Positions 43,597 to 55,449 of a stretch of 64,000 bases of DNA are shown here, in pieces. Under the pieces are notes generated by a model. The model was not told where the DNA came from, made no database searches, and was given only the letters and a program-made list of their open reading frames with translations. The stretch's first letter is position 1, and every line of letters begins with the position of its first letter. The DNA is taken from assembly GCF_018873765.1 (NCBI RefSeq), contig NC_057925.1, positions 3,860,927 to 3,924,926 of the forward strand, given 5' to 3'. Source of the DNA: Telopea speciosissima. Its lineage: Eukaryota; Streptophyta; Magnoliopsida; Proteales; Proteaceae. The position numbers and the translations under genes are program-made.

Positions 43597-43755
43597 GGCA
43601 GTCATTCTCCTCTTAGGTTTCCTGCCCGGTCAGGTTCGTAGGTTCCTTTCATAGGGGGTCGAAAATGATGATCTCACCCCTTGCCCGAATACACTGACAG
43701 GGTGGGGTGAAGTCATCATTTCAGCCCTTCCTATGAGAGAGGAGAAAAATTCGTC
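43597..43755. mobile_element. Foldback element with GGTCGAAAATGATGATCTC arms
   Basis: TCATAGGGGGTCGAAAATGA, TGATCTCACCCC pairs with the reversed right side (TCATAGGAAGGGCTGAAATG, ATGACTTCACCCC). The centre reads TTGCCCGAATACACTGACAG. Confidence 0.55.
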
Positions 43756-44064
43756 AAACGGCTCTTATGTCTGGGTATGGGCAGTACATTTAGGATCTTG
43801 ATTCTCTATGGCGTGGGTAGTTTGAGCGGCGCAGACTGAGTTGCACGTGCAAAGACTGCTTTATCCCTGCCCAAATGCCTTGCCCGAGCAAGGGTAGGGC
43901 AGTCATTGTGCGCGTGGCTCAGTTTGAGCCCACAAGCCGCTACGGGCAACTGGGTCGTAGACAATCTGCATTGGTACATGCATCCACAAAGAACTTTTCT
44001 TCATATTTTATTTTTCCCAAAGAGAACACTATATGGGCTAGGCGTGAAAGATCACATCTGGAGA

Positions 44065-44266
44065 CAATTATTATCCTCTCCAATTTCTAAAGTATGACAA
44101 TGTTGTAGTGCTAGGGGAGATGTTGACATTTGGCAGCTGTCGCATCTAACGGTTCAAGCTCATTGATACGGACAGTTAGATGCGATAGTTATTAGCTAGG
44201 TATCAACATCTCCACCTCGCACTACCGCACTACCATACTTTAAGGAATTAGAGAGGATAATTTTCC
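44065..44266. mobile_element. Foldback element, TTATC-terminus type
   Basis: CAATTATTATCCTCTCCAAT, TTCTAAAGTATG, GGGAGATGTTGA and TCGCATCTAACGG pair with the reversed right side (GAAAATTATCCTCTCTAATT, CCTTAAAGTATGGTAG, GGAGATGTTGATA, TCGCATCTAACTG). Confidence 0.75.
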
Positions 44267-44302
44267 TCTGGACACATAACCTTGGGGCATTTGAAAAATG
44301 AT

Positions 44303-44650
44303 CCCCCATGTAAAGGCAGAAGCGAGCTTCCCAAGACGGTTGTGTGCTAGGCGTGGTTGGTGCCTTGCCCCATGTAAAGGCAGAAGCAGGCGTCCCAAGA
44401 CGGTTGTGTGCTAGGCGTGGCAACCACGCCTAGGCTGCGGCCCTGATAATCTCAGTCCTGGCTCAGTCCATGGGCTCAAAAACCCAGCCCAGGCCCTATC
44501 AGGTTCAGGACAGGCTTGGGCTTGGACTTGTAATGCAAACTTGCACCCTAATTTCAAGAGTCCTATCCAATCACCAGAATCCATAAATTAGAAAAATCCT
44601 AACTCCAAGAGTCCTATCCAACCACCAGAATCCATAAATTAGAAAAATTC
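44303..44650. repeat. Two local tandem duplications
   Basis: About 62 bases (CATGTAAAGGCAGAAGC, CAAGACGGTTGTGTGCTAG) occur twice at 44308-44420, and about 53 bases (CAAGAGTCCTATCCAA, CCACCAGAATCCATAAATTA) twice at 44553-44647. Confidence 0.8.
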
Positions 44651-45392
44651 TCTTCTCACCAGTGAAGGAAAAGTCGATATATTTTACATTCAACAATTCT
44701 TTTGCAATTTTTTTAGGACCGAGTGTCCTTCCACCCATTCTATTATCAAAAAAAATGGTTTTCCTTTCATTCATCACGGGTGTGGGATGGGCAGGAGCTC
44801 TTCAAGTGGAGAAAAACTTTCTTCATTTCTTTATATGTCTTATTTTATTTTTCACGTCACGCAAAAACTAAACATAACTTAATGGGCTGGGCTATATTTT
44901 CAGGTTGTAAACCATTGGGAGTGGGCTTTAGATTTTGTATAGAGCTAGGCCCAACATGCTCCTAGCTCGTTGATATTTATATTTGGGCCTTACTTGAATA
45001 GTTCATATGAGCTGAGCTGAATCATTACAATAACATTTTGTCTTGAATTATCATACTTAGCATTTGGAGGTCATCTCCAATTTATCTTCTCTCATACAGG
45101 GTGGTTACATTTGTTGGTCAGGGCTTTTCAGATTTCCTAATTTATTCGTGACTGAGTTGGAGTCTATGGTCTCTCGCTTTCTTTGTTTGGGGTCTGCAAT
45201 GGGGAGAAGAGTCCACTACACTTCTTGAGATTAGACCCTCTAAACCTAAGGTTGAAGAGAGGAGAGGGGGGGGGGGGATCCTTAAGGATAAAGGAAATCA
45301 AGGATAAGGGAATTGTTGTTCTCAAAGACAAGTAATCATCGCGCGTTTGTCCTAGGATTTTACAGTGATACATACGATTGCACGAGTTGGGC

Positions 45393-45530
45393 TCACGTTC
45401 ATGTATGTGAAAGTATGAGAATGGTTCATAGCCGTTCAGATGGAATCCACTTCATGTGGGTCCAACATAATGGATTCCATCTGAATGGATCACAGCCATT
45501 CTCATACGTTCACGTACGTGAAAGTGATCT
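45393..45530. mobile_element. Hairpin element, TTCACGTACGTG type
   Basis: CGTTCATGTATGTGAAAGTA, TGAGAATGG, TTCAGATGGAATCCA pairs with the reversed right side (TTCACGTACGTGAACGTATG, AGAATGGC, TTCAGATGGAATCCA). The element at 51635 has the same end and AGATGGAAT core. Confidence 0.75.
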
Positions 45531-45556
45531 TGGATCCAATTTCACTGTCCTGATAC

Positions 45557-46075
45557 TAGGGGGTGTCATTAGTCACTGACCCAAGTGAATTGAACAAAAT
45601 CAATTAAACTGAATCAAAATTGACTAACCAAATTTTATTGGTTTGACATTGATTTTGATTTTTATAAATTGTTGAAGAAACTGAAATCAATAGGATTGAC
45701 TGATAAGATCAATTGGATCGAAATCAGAAAAACTCGATAAAATTGGTAAATTCTGTTTTTGTAATCTTATTTTAAACAGTTTTCCTATTTTATATATGAA
45801 AATTTGAAACCATTTAAATGATAGATTGATAAGAGATTGATAAACAAAACTGATAACGGACCAAATACAACTAAACCGATAGGCATTGTATCGGTCCGGT
45901 TTAAGTCTGATCCAATTTATACAAAACCAAAATAAAAAACCTTTTTGGTTTGGTTTGGTTTGGTTTGGTTTTAGTAGATTAAACACCGTATTGATCCGGT
46001 TTAAGTTCAATCCAATATATACAAAACCAAAAAACCGACTAAAACCAAATCAAATCCACCATTTAACATCCCTCT
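45557..46075. mobile_element. hAT-like element relic upstream of LEA copy 5
   Basis: TAGGGGGTGTCATTAGTCAC and TTTAACATCCCTCTA are inverted ends. The interior has GGTTTGGTTTGG and ATTGACTGATAAGATC. Its right half (GGTCCGGTTTAAGTCTGATC, AAAACCAAATCAAAT) also occurs before LEA copies 2, 3 and 4, so it was duplicated along with the genes. Confidence 0.55.
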
Positions 46076-46145
46076 ACATGATACCCTGAAACCAGCCCAA
46101 ACCAGTGTACTGTTCAAGCAAACTGTGGCACTCAATCATAAATCC

Positions 46146-46376
46146 ACACGTGTACTCACCACTCAAGCCCACGCTTGTACCCCGAAACTTCAAGGCCCCC
46201 CTTAGGGAATAGCCACGTACCAAGGCGGTAAATAAAAGAACCTTATCCACAAAATGACGAATCTGACAAACTTGTCGGTAAGCAAAGAACCTTGGAGATC
46301 CTCAAAAGCCAACACGTGTAAAAACATCTACGTGTCAATCCATCCAAGGCTCTGTAACTTATATATATATATATAC
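46146..46376 (+). promoter_or_regulatory. LEA copy 5 promoter
   Basis: CACACGTGTAC (46146), ACACGTGTAAAAAC (46312) and TACGTGTC (46329) precede a TATATATATATATAC run at 46361-46376, 125 bases before the ATG. Confidence 0.6.
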
Positions 46377-46500
46377 ATGCAGTACCATTTGATCGTCCTA
46401 TCATCGTTACATATCGAAACAGAGAAATTCAAATTAATCTTCAGTCTCTCTCTCTTGTTTTCTATATCGATTTTCGAAAGTCACAATCAGATCGGAGAAG

Positions 46501-46860
46501 ATGGAGTCGGCGAAGGAAACAGCATCAAACGTTGCAGCGTCAGCGAAGTCCGGCATGGACAAGACGAAAGCCACAGTCCAAGAGAAGGTGGAGAGGATGA
46601 CGACCCATACCCCAGTGGAGAAGGACATGGCCACTCAGCGTAAGCAAGAGAAGATAGATCAGGCCGAGTTGAACAAGCAGGCGGCGCGTCAGCATAACGC
46701 GGCGGCAAAGCAACAGTCCACTACCACCACCACCTCCACCACCGGTGATACGACTAACACCACAACAGTACCATTGCAAAGACATGGCATGGCCGGACAT
46801 CTACACGGACGGGTGGACGAAGCTGCGGTTGGGTCCCACCCCCACCAACATGGCTCCTAA
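46501..46860 (+). CDS. LEA group 1 protein, copy 5, tail shortened by a frameshift
   Basis: 119 residues. The LEA helix ([53 protein letters not shown]) is intact. A short deletion after GSHP removes about 13 bases relative to copy 3, so the frame ends at TAA after SHPHQHGS. The old tail ([20 protein letters not shown], then GYS) stays readable in another frame to 46930. As the helix carries the family's function, a working short protein is possible. Confidence 0.8.
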   Translation: MESAKETASNVAASAKSGMDKTKATVQEKVERMTTHTPVEKDMATQRKQEKIDQAELNKQAARQHNAAAKQQSTTTTTSTTGDTTNTTTVPLQRHGMAGHLHGRVDEAAVGSHPHQHGS

Positions 46861-47803
46861 TGACCCTCGCCTGGGTGGTGGACACACCCAGACCGGCTAC
46901 GGCACCGGGACAGGCGGTGGTTACAGTTGAAAGCGACATTAGGGTTCAATGCAAAAACTTTTTTTTTCTTATGCTTTGTTTTTTTGGGTTGTGCGTAGTT
47001 ATTGTTAATTGTGGTAGTCACAGACAGTTGCTTTGCTTAGTGATGTTGTCCTGTGTTCTTGTGCTTTAGCGTTCTGTATTTGAGAGAATAGATATACTGA
47101 ATTGACCGTTGTTTTTTCTTATCAAAATCGAATAACCCTATTTGAACTTGATTTGTGTTTTTTCTCTCTAAAATATTAGTTGGAAGTATAAAGGGGGGTT
47201 GCACGTGCACGGGCCAATGCGAGTGCACGAATTGGTATAACGGATTATCGGGTGAGATTTCGGACTTTCAGGAGTGGGGCAATCATTCAGGCCTATCTGT
47301 TATGTGTGGGCAGTACACACCGGGAGTGGGCTGCCTGCCCGCGATTCTCTTATTCTTATCAACCTAACTCAAAGGGGAATCCAGTAGCTAAAGGAGCTGA
47401 GTTATCCTGCCCGCAAATTTCAATAAGGAATTGGATAAGGGCAGCCTATTGAATGTTGAATGCACGAACCAGCTGGTCTTCCTGCCCTAAGTTCCTTGTT
47501 AAAAGCAGGAACTGGGAAAAGGCAACCATACTCTGAGTTATGAGCTAGTGAGCTAACCTGCCTGCCATGACCGATAGGGAATGGAGTAAGGGTAGCCATA
47601 TTCTGAGGTATGAGGCCTCAGCCTAAGGACCGAGTGTCCTTCACTTATTTTATTAAAAAATAAATCAAAAGTTTCTTTCCATTCACGACGGGTGTGGGAT
47701 AGGCAAGAGAGGGCATCACAAGGGGGTTTTGGGAAAATATTAAAATTCTAAAAGGGTTTGTGAACCTTAGGATGATGGGTGAACCATCGTTTACGAATTT
47801 TTA
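46861..47803. other. Copy 5 3' flank
   Basis: The out-of-frame remnant of the tail (to 46930), then 3' UTR with a poly(T) run, then sequence with GTGCACGGGCCAATGCG and GGGGCAATCATTCAGGCC, motifs seen also near 43530 and 55500. No gene. Confidence 0.5.
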
Positions 47804-47970
47804 TCCTCTCAATTACACTACCTGTACTTGACGTCAAATACATCTAATAGAGGGAGATGGACCCCACATGGATCTCACCTCAAGCAGGGGGTAAGATAAT
47901 CATTTTTGCCTCCTCTGTTAGATGTTCTCGACATCAAGTACGGGCAGTGTAATTGAGAGGATAAAGATAC
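47804..47970. mobile_element. Foldback element, TTATC-terminus type
   Basis: GAATTTTTATCCTCTCAATT, ACACTACCTGTACTTGACGT and ACATCTAATAGAGG pair with the reversed right side (GTATCTTTATCCTCTCAATT, ACACTGCCCGTACTTGATGT, ACATCTAACAGAGG). Target duplications were not resolved. Confidence 0.8.
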
Positions 47971-48239
47971 ATCCTCTATACGGAGGAAAACTTTCTCCTT
48001 TTCTTTATATATCATTTTATTTTTCACCTCAGGCAATAACTAAACAGGACTTGATGGGCTGAGCTATATTTTCCAGGTTGGAAACCACTGGATGTGGGCT
48101 ATAAGACTTTGTATAGAACTAGGCCCAACATGCTCCTAGCTGATTGATATTTATATGTGGGCCTTACTTGAATAATTCATATGAGCTGAGCTGAATCATT
48201 ACAATAACATCTCGTCTTGATTTATCATTAGCACTTACA

Positions 48240-51218
48240 CCCCCATTTTAAAAAAGGGAGTGTCAGAATGACACCTTTATAGATGTATTTTGAACTTGAT
48301 GGATTCTTTTAATTGCTGTTCTTATTCTCAAAAGTTCTTTAAATTTTATAAGAGTTCTTTAAATTTGAAAAATAAAATAATTTTTTAAAATAATTTGAAA
48401 GTGACAATAATATCATATCGGACCGAGTTTCCTTTCACCTATGTTGAATGTGATCTCATTCACCAAGGGTCAGGAATGGGTATTGAGAGGGTATTTTGGA
48501 ACATACTAAAACCCTATGAGGGGTTTGTGAAACCTAGGATGGTGGGTGAACCATCCTCATTGTCATATACAATATTGAGGACTCATGTGAAATGACAATA
48601 TTTACTCTCATTGTGTGTAATACTAAAAAGGTTAAAAAAACGAGGTTACAAATTATTTGACACTTAAAGTGTCACACCTCTCTCTCTCTCTCTCTACTTA
48701 CAAAAATGGTCTTTAAATGCTTATCTGCTCATTGGACTGACCCTTTAGAGGGACACAATGGTTTGAAAACGGAAGGGGGGGGGGGGGGGACGAAAATGTA
48801 AAGTAGACTATAGGGTCCATTATCTATAGGACCCCATACCTAATTGGATGTATTGGTTGTATAGGTATATGCCTTCAATAAGATGGACGCTGGGAAAATG
48901 ATGGCCACACAAACGGTGTTCCCAGTCCTCTCACTCTTTCTTTTCTTTTGGTATTCTCTCTCTTCTGTCATCTGGCTTCTTGTATGCAAAACCTTGCAAA
49001 AGTCTCTCCCCGTACAACCATTGGCTTGGCGTGGGGGTATCTAGTCTATATATATATTTTTTTTGGTAGAATGTTTCTAGTCTATATTGGTGGTGTTTAA
49101 AGTCTCTTTTGTGGCTTAAAGCAGTCAAGATTGATGATATTAAAAACCCAAAGGGTAGCCTATGTCAAAGCCCAACACCTCATAATTAAGAAGTCATGAC
49201 TTTAATTCTCTCAGACCTATCTATCAATAAAATAAAGAAAAGTTCTCTATGGGGGTGTTATGATCATAGGTAGATGGGTTATTGTATTGGGTTAGTCTGT
49301 TAAAGGTAGATGGGTAATTTGTGTTGGGTTAGTCTGTTAGGGGCAGTTGGGTAATTAGAAGGTAAATGGTTGCTATAAATTGAGGAACGAAGGTCATGTA
49401 GAGGTATCCAAGAATTAATCAAAATCTCTTCTCTTATTTCTGTTCTAGGAGGTCACCACCCTCAAAGTGGTATTTTTCCTTTTTCTATTATTGGGTTCGT
49501 ATCAGGGGGAGTGTATTGCCTCGCCCAGATACAGTGGGAGGCAAATTGACCACCCTACCCTTATGAAAGACGAAAATCTCACACCCCCCCCCATGATGCT
49601 TCTACATGTGCTCTCATTGGTCTGTATGAACGCGTGCAGGAGCCATACTCCACCACAGATATTTAAGTATTATTGATTTGACAAAAGTTTTCATGCACGG
49701 CTATGCATGTGTACAATTGGTATTAAATATAATTAGATTAGCATAAATACCCATCTTGTATTGGTTAACCAATTATCCTGTTTTTTAAAGTAAGGTATTA
49801 GGTACGTTTTGCCATCTTTTACTTAATTATTCTTTTGGCTTTTATCTTTTTAAAGGCTTTTGCCACTTGCAGCTTCACATGTCATGGTTGAAAGGTATTT
49901 GCTAGTCGATCTCACAAGAAACTTTAAGGAAGGAACTCACTGATGAACTCACCAATTAGTTGATGGAAAAGATTACAACTTTAGCAAATAAGGCTTAAGA
50001 TAATTTGCATTGTAGGTATCTTAAGTTAGTTTGGTAATTAATTTGGCACCTGAGGTGATTTATTTCTTGTTTTCGTACCCACCTTGTCCAAACATTAACC
50101 ATGTCAAGAGGGTTAACATGAGTGATTTCACTACTAATCGAAAAGTTATGATTCAATCATCATGATTTAGGATCCGAAAATTCCTCTCCCTCCATATATG
50201 GTCAATGCTGTAGCAGAATGCAAGCTTAGTAATATTAAGCCTCCTCGGTTAATTTTAAACAAAATAACAAAAGCCCATAAATAAATAAGAAGAAGAAAAT
50301 AGAATAAATATCTCAACCCAGAGTTGGAAAATTATGCATTTTTTTTAATTTGATTCGTTCTTTTCAAAATTTGGTGAATCGAGCAAGTCAAACCTGATGA
50401 ACACGAATCATTTTTTTTAAAATATTTTTCTTCTTGTCTTTCTTTGAGTAAGGAGGGATTGAGGTTATGGTTGCTTCACATGTATGAAGGAAAAAGACTA
50501 ATATTGAAGACAACAAAAAGAATAATTCTAAAGTTTGTTTGGTTGTAGATCAAGCTTATGGTCTAAGAATAGTATATGGCCAAATAAAAGAAGAAAACCC
50601 GGACTCGATGAGTTTTACATGATTTAGGCGAAAATACAGAGTCAATAAAAACTCGAACTGATTCGGACATGGTTTGATCATTTCTTAAACTAAACTATAG
50701 TGAATTTTCATGATTCCATACCAAGTTTCATGTTTTTTGTTACTCTACTCAGGTGACTAGCCCGAGTTAAAACTTGATTTTCCAACTATGATTTCCAGCC
50801 ATTCAAATGTACTAAACCTTATATATTTTCTTTTTCTAATATTAGTTTTTTTTATGAAAAAAGATTCTCTAAGACATCAGAGCAAAGTACACTAGAACTT
50901 TTGAATCTATCTCTCTCCTCCTCGCATGAAATGATCTTGATGTCCTCCAATGTACAATATCATTTTGTTAACCTTTTGGGATTGGTGTGTGGTTTGTGTG
51001 ATTACAATTTCATCAAAAAAAAATATCATTTCATCACACCTCATTGATGTGCGCGCTCCCTATGTTGTTTGCTTAGAGAATTGTATATTTAATAGTCCTT
51101 CGGAATTCATAATTTGTTTCCAAGAAAGAAAATGCCACCCGGTTGGGCAACACACATCGCCCTTGTGCCCTCACACATGGGTGCCCAAAATGAGCAGGGA
51201 TGTGGTGATCATTTCGTA
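48240..51218. other. Gene-poor stretch
   Basis: A poly(G) run lies at 48775-48789. At 49256-49460 the sequence looks weakly like an LTR (TGTTATGATCATAGG start, GCTATAAATTGAGG box). At 49685-49760 AAAAGTTTTCATGCACGG repeats a motif from 17227 and 19703. No gene domain was recognised. Confidence 0.4.
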
Positions 51219-51388
51219 GGATCTTTATCACCTCCAAGTCACTGCCTGGCCCAATTCCCCAGTTCCTCTAACAAAGGGGGACTGGAATGACCACCCTACC
51301 CCTGTCCAAACACTCTACCCTGGTGGAGTCCTCCATCCCCTATTAGAGGAACTGGGCCGGACAGAAAACTGGAGGAGATAATTTTCCT
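51219..51388. mobile_element. Foldback element, TTATC-terminus type
   Basis: GGATCTTTATCACCTCCAAG, CCTGGCCCAATTCC, CAGTTCCTCTAAC pairs with the reversed right side (GGAAAATTATCTCCTCCAGT, TGTCCGGCCCAGTTCCTCTA). The centre reversed (CCAGGGTAGAGTGTTTGGAC) resembles that of 11906. Confidence 0.75.
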
Positions 51389-51634
51389 GTTTCGCACACT
51401 TCTATCAGGGCGCAGTGGTGGCGTGTCTAGCACGACCAGGTGGTGCTCTTTCTCCCTTTATTTCCATACAAAATTGTATATTTAAATTATTGGGAGAGGG
51501 TTATCTGAGCAAGCACGATATTTTATACCTCTCGTATTAATTTTTTAATCATTATTTTTTCCTCTTTAAAAAATTAATAAAACAAACTCATGTGAGTAAG
51601 CGTAGTGTACTCCTTAGGCTCAGACGAATGCAAG

Positions 51635-51760
51635 GAATGTTCACGTACGTGAGCGTATGTGAACAACTCACAGCTATTTAGATGGAATCTATTCTATGGC
51701 AATGTTCCATCTAAACGATTGTGAGATATTCACCTACGTTCACGTACGTGAACATTCACC
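51635..51760. mobile_element. Hairpin element, TTCACGTACGTG type
   Basis: GAATGTTCACGTACGTGAGC, CTCACAG, TTTAGATGGAATC pairs with the reversed right side (GAATGTTCACGTACGTGAAC, CTCACAATCG, TTTAGATGGAAC). Confidence 0.8.
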
Positions 51761-54700
51761 CCCTCGGCTCAGGCAGCCTTTCCCCTAATTTCTCTTTTTT
51801 CCCATTTCAGATAGTTTTCATGATAGTGGGCTTGATAAGCTTTGATCGGCTAAGTGGTTTGATTATGCCACTTGAAGGGTTAATGGACTAATCAAGAACT
51901 TAGGCTGTAGGGAAGATCCTCTGTATGGTCACATACTGCATTTTAGGCCACCCTCGATCACCAAATCTTGAAGTTCTTAGTTAAAATTTCACTCAAAGAC
52001 AATACCTACTTCTATTTTCTTTTTGCCATACATTGCGTCAAGCTTGATGGGATTTCCCATCTCACAGGACCACACCTTTTTATAGAAATTAGTGGAGTTT
52101 GGACTTTCCTATTTGGAGATGAATCTTGCATTGCCCTCTATTGTTAGACAAAAAGTTTTAGGGAGTTGAAATACAGCTTCTTTTTTTTTTTTTTTTGCCC
52201 TTTATGAAAGCTTAGATAAAATATAAGGATCACATTTATCTTTACCAACATAAAGAAAAGAAAGAATCTCTTAATCCACAGGTCTGGTGGTTGGATGAGA
52301 CTCTTGAATGGTATTAAGAGTATTTTCGAATATCATATAATAGAGGTGTAAAGGGAATAATGACACCCAAATAGTTAAAATCTCTTTACTCATGATGAAG
52401 AAAAAGTTTGCAAACCTATATTTCGATTTCAGTTCAAAATTTTGGGTTTTAGGGCTTTCCTACTGATGACAATGTTGACGGTGGGATTTTTCCAAATCTT
52501 TGTTCTTGCATTCGTTTGAAGATGTCTGAACATTGATTTCATACCTTTTTCTTTTTTTATTTTATTTTTAATATATACTTCATCTGATATTCTAAAAATA
52601 AAAACAAAATATAAATATATGGGAAACAATTTTTTGGTCATTGCACGGCTTAAAAAAGTAGAAGTCATAATGGCTATTGATGTTAGTAAAGGGGCATTAT
52701 CGTTCAGTAAAGGATTAGAGTATTAATGTTGTTTTCACAATGGATGACTCCAAACCATGATGTCTCATTTCTTACCAATTCTTCTAAAAGAATAATTCAA
52801 ATACCTATATCCCCCTCCCCCGTACTATCTAGATAATTTACTTTACATATATGCTCCAGTTTGGAATTCAAATTGTGACATATTACTACTTAGGTGGTAT
52901 TAGGAAAAGGTCAACAACAACAAAAGTTTCTTCTTTGAAAATCAGGAAGTGCTTTGTTTAACTAAATAAGCCCTCTTTTTTTCTGTAGAATTGATCTGTC
53001 AATCCAATGAAGTCAATAATTTTATAATTTTTAAGAAGTAAAAGTTCATAAAGTGATCCCAACAATTGTAATAGGAAAGTCAAATATATGAGGGTATATA
53101 CAATTAAAATGAACTACTAAATTTGATAATGTTAGATATATTCTAAAGATATTTATTAATTTTTTTGACTCAAGAGACATAAATCAGAGACTAATGTAAC
53201 TTCTCTAAACAAAATATTTCTTCATATGATTCATGCCAAAATCAATATTTCATCTTTTTCATATTTGAAAGAAACACCCTCCAAGCAAGATACGTAAAGA
53301 ATTTGTAAATTTTCAAACTTCTTTCTAGAGTCTTCGTGCTCATTCAAATACCGTGAACTCTTCTAGTCACGCCCCTTATTTTGCAATGCAGTGAATTGAT
53401 GATTTGGTAAGTTAACAATTGGATAATCGATCGACTTTAGTGGATTCTGTGTGAAACATGTTGTTTATATATAGATCGTTCTTCTTTTGTTTTTTCAATG
53501 GTTCCTAGTTTTCTTATCTTTCATGCAAATTTTAGAATCAGGTATTCGACAAGACACGTGGATCTATCAGATTTTAATGTAATACTGTTCATGGTTCGAT
53601 GATTACATAGACAATATGATCACCAAATATTTCTCACTAATCAATTTGCCAAGTGGATTTTTTTTATTTATTTTCTCAATATACCACGTGGTAATTATTG
53701 GTGTGATGAAAGAGAATAAAGTCTAAAGATACTGTGGAAAGAGATTTGAGGTCATGGAATGAATTTTCTTTCTTCCAAAAAAAAAAAAAAAAAGTCATGG
53801 AATGACAAAATCTGACCCCTTCAAAGTAAACTAGTCAACACTCCATTAATGAGGATGAAAATTTCGTTCTCTCTTGGGTGTTGGCGGCTTCAAAGTTCAA
53901 ACCAATGAATAATAAGGAACAAGAAGAGGAGGAATAGTCGCTGCCACGTAGGGTCAAAAGTAGGCTTAAAGCATGAACGATTTTATGGTAACACTGTCTA
54001 ATAAAATTAGACCAATGGACTATATTACCCTTCTATCTTTGCCCCCAAGCCATGAGTGGGAGGGGCATATCCTGTGTTTTCAATACCCATAGGGCGATAA
54101 ATGATTCTCCCCTCCTCGGTAGATTGATACTGATTACTGACCAAAGGTAAGAATAAAAAAAATAAAAATCTGATTTTTTTTTTTAGATTTTTTTTTTAAG
54201 GAAAAGGGGGTAAATTTGTCCGATCCGAACCGATAGAGGCTGGTTTTGATTGATATCAGTCAAGATCGATACCGATTACTAAAACCTTGCTTGGAATCGA
54301 ACCACTAAAAGTAGGAATCAATCTCTTTCATTACTAAATGATATGATTTTGAGAATTGACTTTGGAACCGATATTAAATGAGGTGTGACGCGATTCTAGG
54401 ACCAGTTTTCTAATGGATCCAAAATCGAAAGCCCAATAAGAAATCGACTAGACCTAGAGCCGCTAAGACCCGTTTAACATGCATAAATTATTTATTTAGG
54501 GTTAACCAATACAAGATATTTATGATTTATATAGAAAATTATGGGTCCTTTTATGTGTCATTATACCTAGTAAAATATAACTCTTCACTATTTGCCACTT
54601 TGCAGTACATGGGTTAGTCCATGTGATTGAAGACTCAACATAGGCCTGATTTAATATGATTTCTATTTCAATTTCAGGGGGTGATTTCTTATTTCAGTGA

Positions 54701-54830
54701 AATAAAAATCAAGCGGAATAGAATTTCTAAAATAGCTGAGGAGCTGTTTCAGAATTTCTATTTCATTTGATTTAATACTCTTGCTCTTGAATGAGCACAT
54801 GGTTAATTTCATGGACAAAGTAGTAATTTC
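51761..54830. other. A/T-rich gene-poor stretch
   Basis: No frame with a recognised domain. At 54170-54300 a short piece (GATATCAGTCAAGATCGATACC) resembles the interior of the 1.26-kb foldback at 25400-25600. Poly(T) at about 52181-52196 and poly(A) at about 53779-53794 may be insertion tails. Confidence 0.4.
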
Positions 54831-54871
54831 ATGTTAAAAATAAAACACCACCCTTCTTCTCCTAATGGTCT

Positions 54872-55030
54872 CACCACCACCACCACTACCTTGCCATCAC
54901 CACCACCACTGTTGTTGCCACCGCTACCGCCACCACCATTGCCATTGCCACCACCACCACCACAACCTCCGCAACTACTTCCACAACCACCACCACCACC
55001 ACCGCCACTACCCCGCCGCCACCACCACTA
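54872..55030. repeat. (CAC/CCG)n compound microsatellite
   Basis: A run of CCA, CCG and CTA triplets. Open frames over it give only poly-Pro, poly-His or poly-Thr. Confidence 0.9.
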
Positions 55031-55449
55031 TCCTTCCCAAAGAAATATAGAGAATCTATTCTTAGAATTTGAACTATCAAATGGATATTTTTTATTCTTA
55101 AAATATTTCATATTGACACAACCAAAACAATTTCAATTTTTTTACCAAAAACCTATTTGTTGACTATTTCAAGAAATTAATCCAAAATTGAAATAGAAAT
55201 CATACCAAATCAGACCATACATCTCAATGGCCAAATTTCAGTCCGAAGTAAGCAAGGAAAATTGTTCAAACTCTGATTCAAAGTTTTAGTAAAATTATCA
55301 AAATGGTTTAGTTAATTCTTGTACTCTTTTTAAGATAAAATTGAACATGAACTAGCCAATGTACTACCATGTGACAAATAGTAAAGTGTTATACTTTATT
55401 AGGCATAGTGACAGGAAGAAAACCCAAAGATTATATTATAAGCGTCAAC

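Larger units (their letters stand above)
42230..45090. repeat. Second tandem duplication, unit 1 (LEA copy 4)
   Basis: Promoter, gene, 3' flank and the stretch GGCCCAACATGCTCCTAGCT with AATTCATATGAGCTGAGCTG-like sequence match 45880-48240 in the same order. The two units differ by small indels and by insertions of hairpin elements. A direct repeat of about 95 bases (GATCCGGTTTAAGTTCGATC) opens unit 1 at 42232-42350. Confidence 0.75.
45880..48240. repeat. Second tandem duplication, unit 2 (LEA copy 5)
   Basis: Matches 42230-45090; the shared 3' parts end at about 48235 with AACATCTCGTCTTGATTTAT. Confidence 0.7.

Noticed and set aside
46745-46930. 61-codon frame after LEA copy 5 as its own gene
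   Set aside because: It is the old LEA tail read in a shifted frame.
48775-48789. Poly(G) tract as a polypurine tract of a retrotransposon
   Set aside because: No LTR edge follows it.
54831-55163. Proline-rich 110-codon frame
   Set aside because: It is the translation of a CAC/CCG microsatellite.
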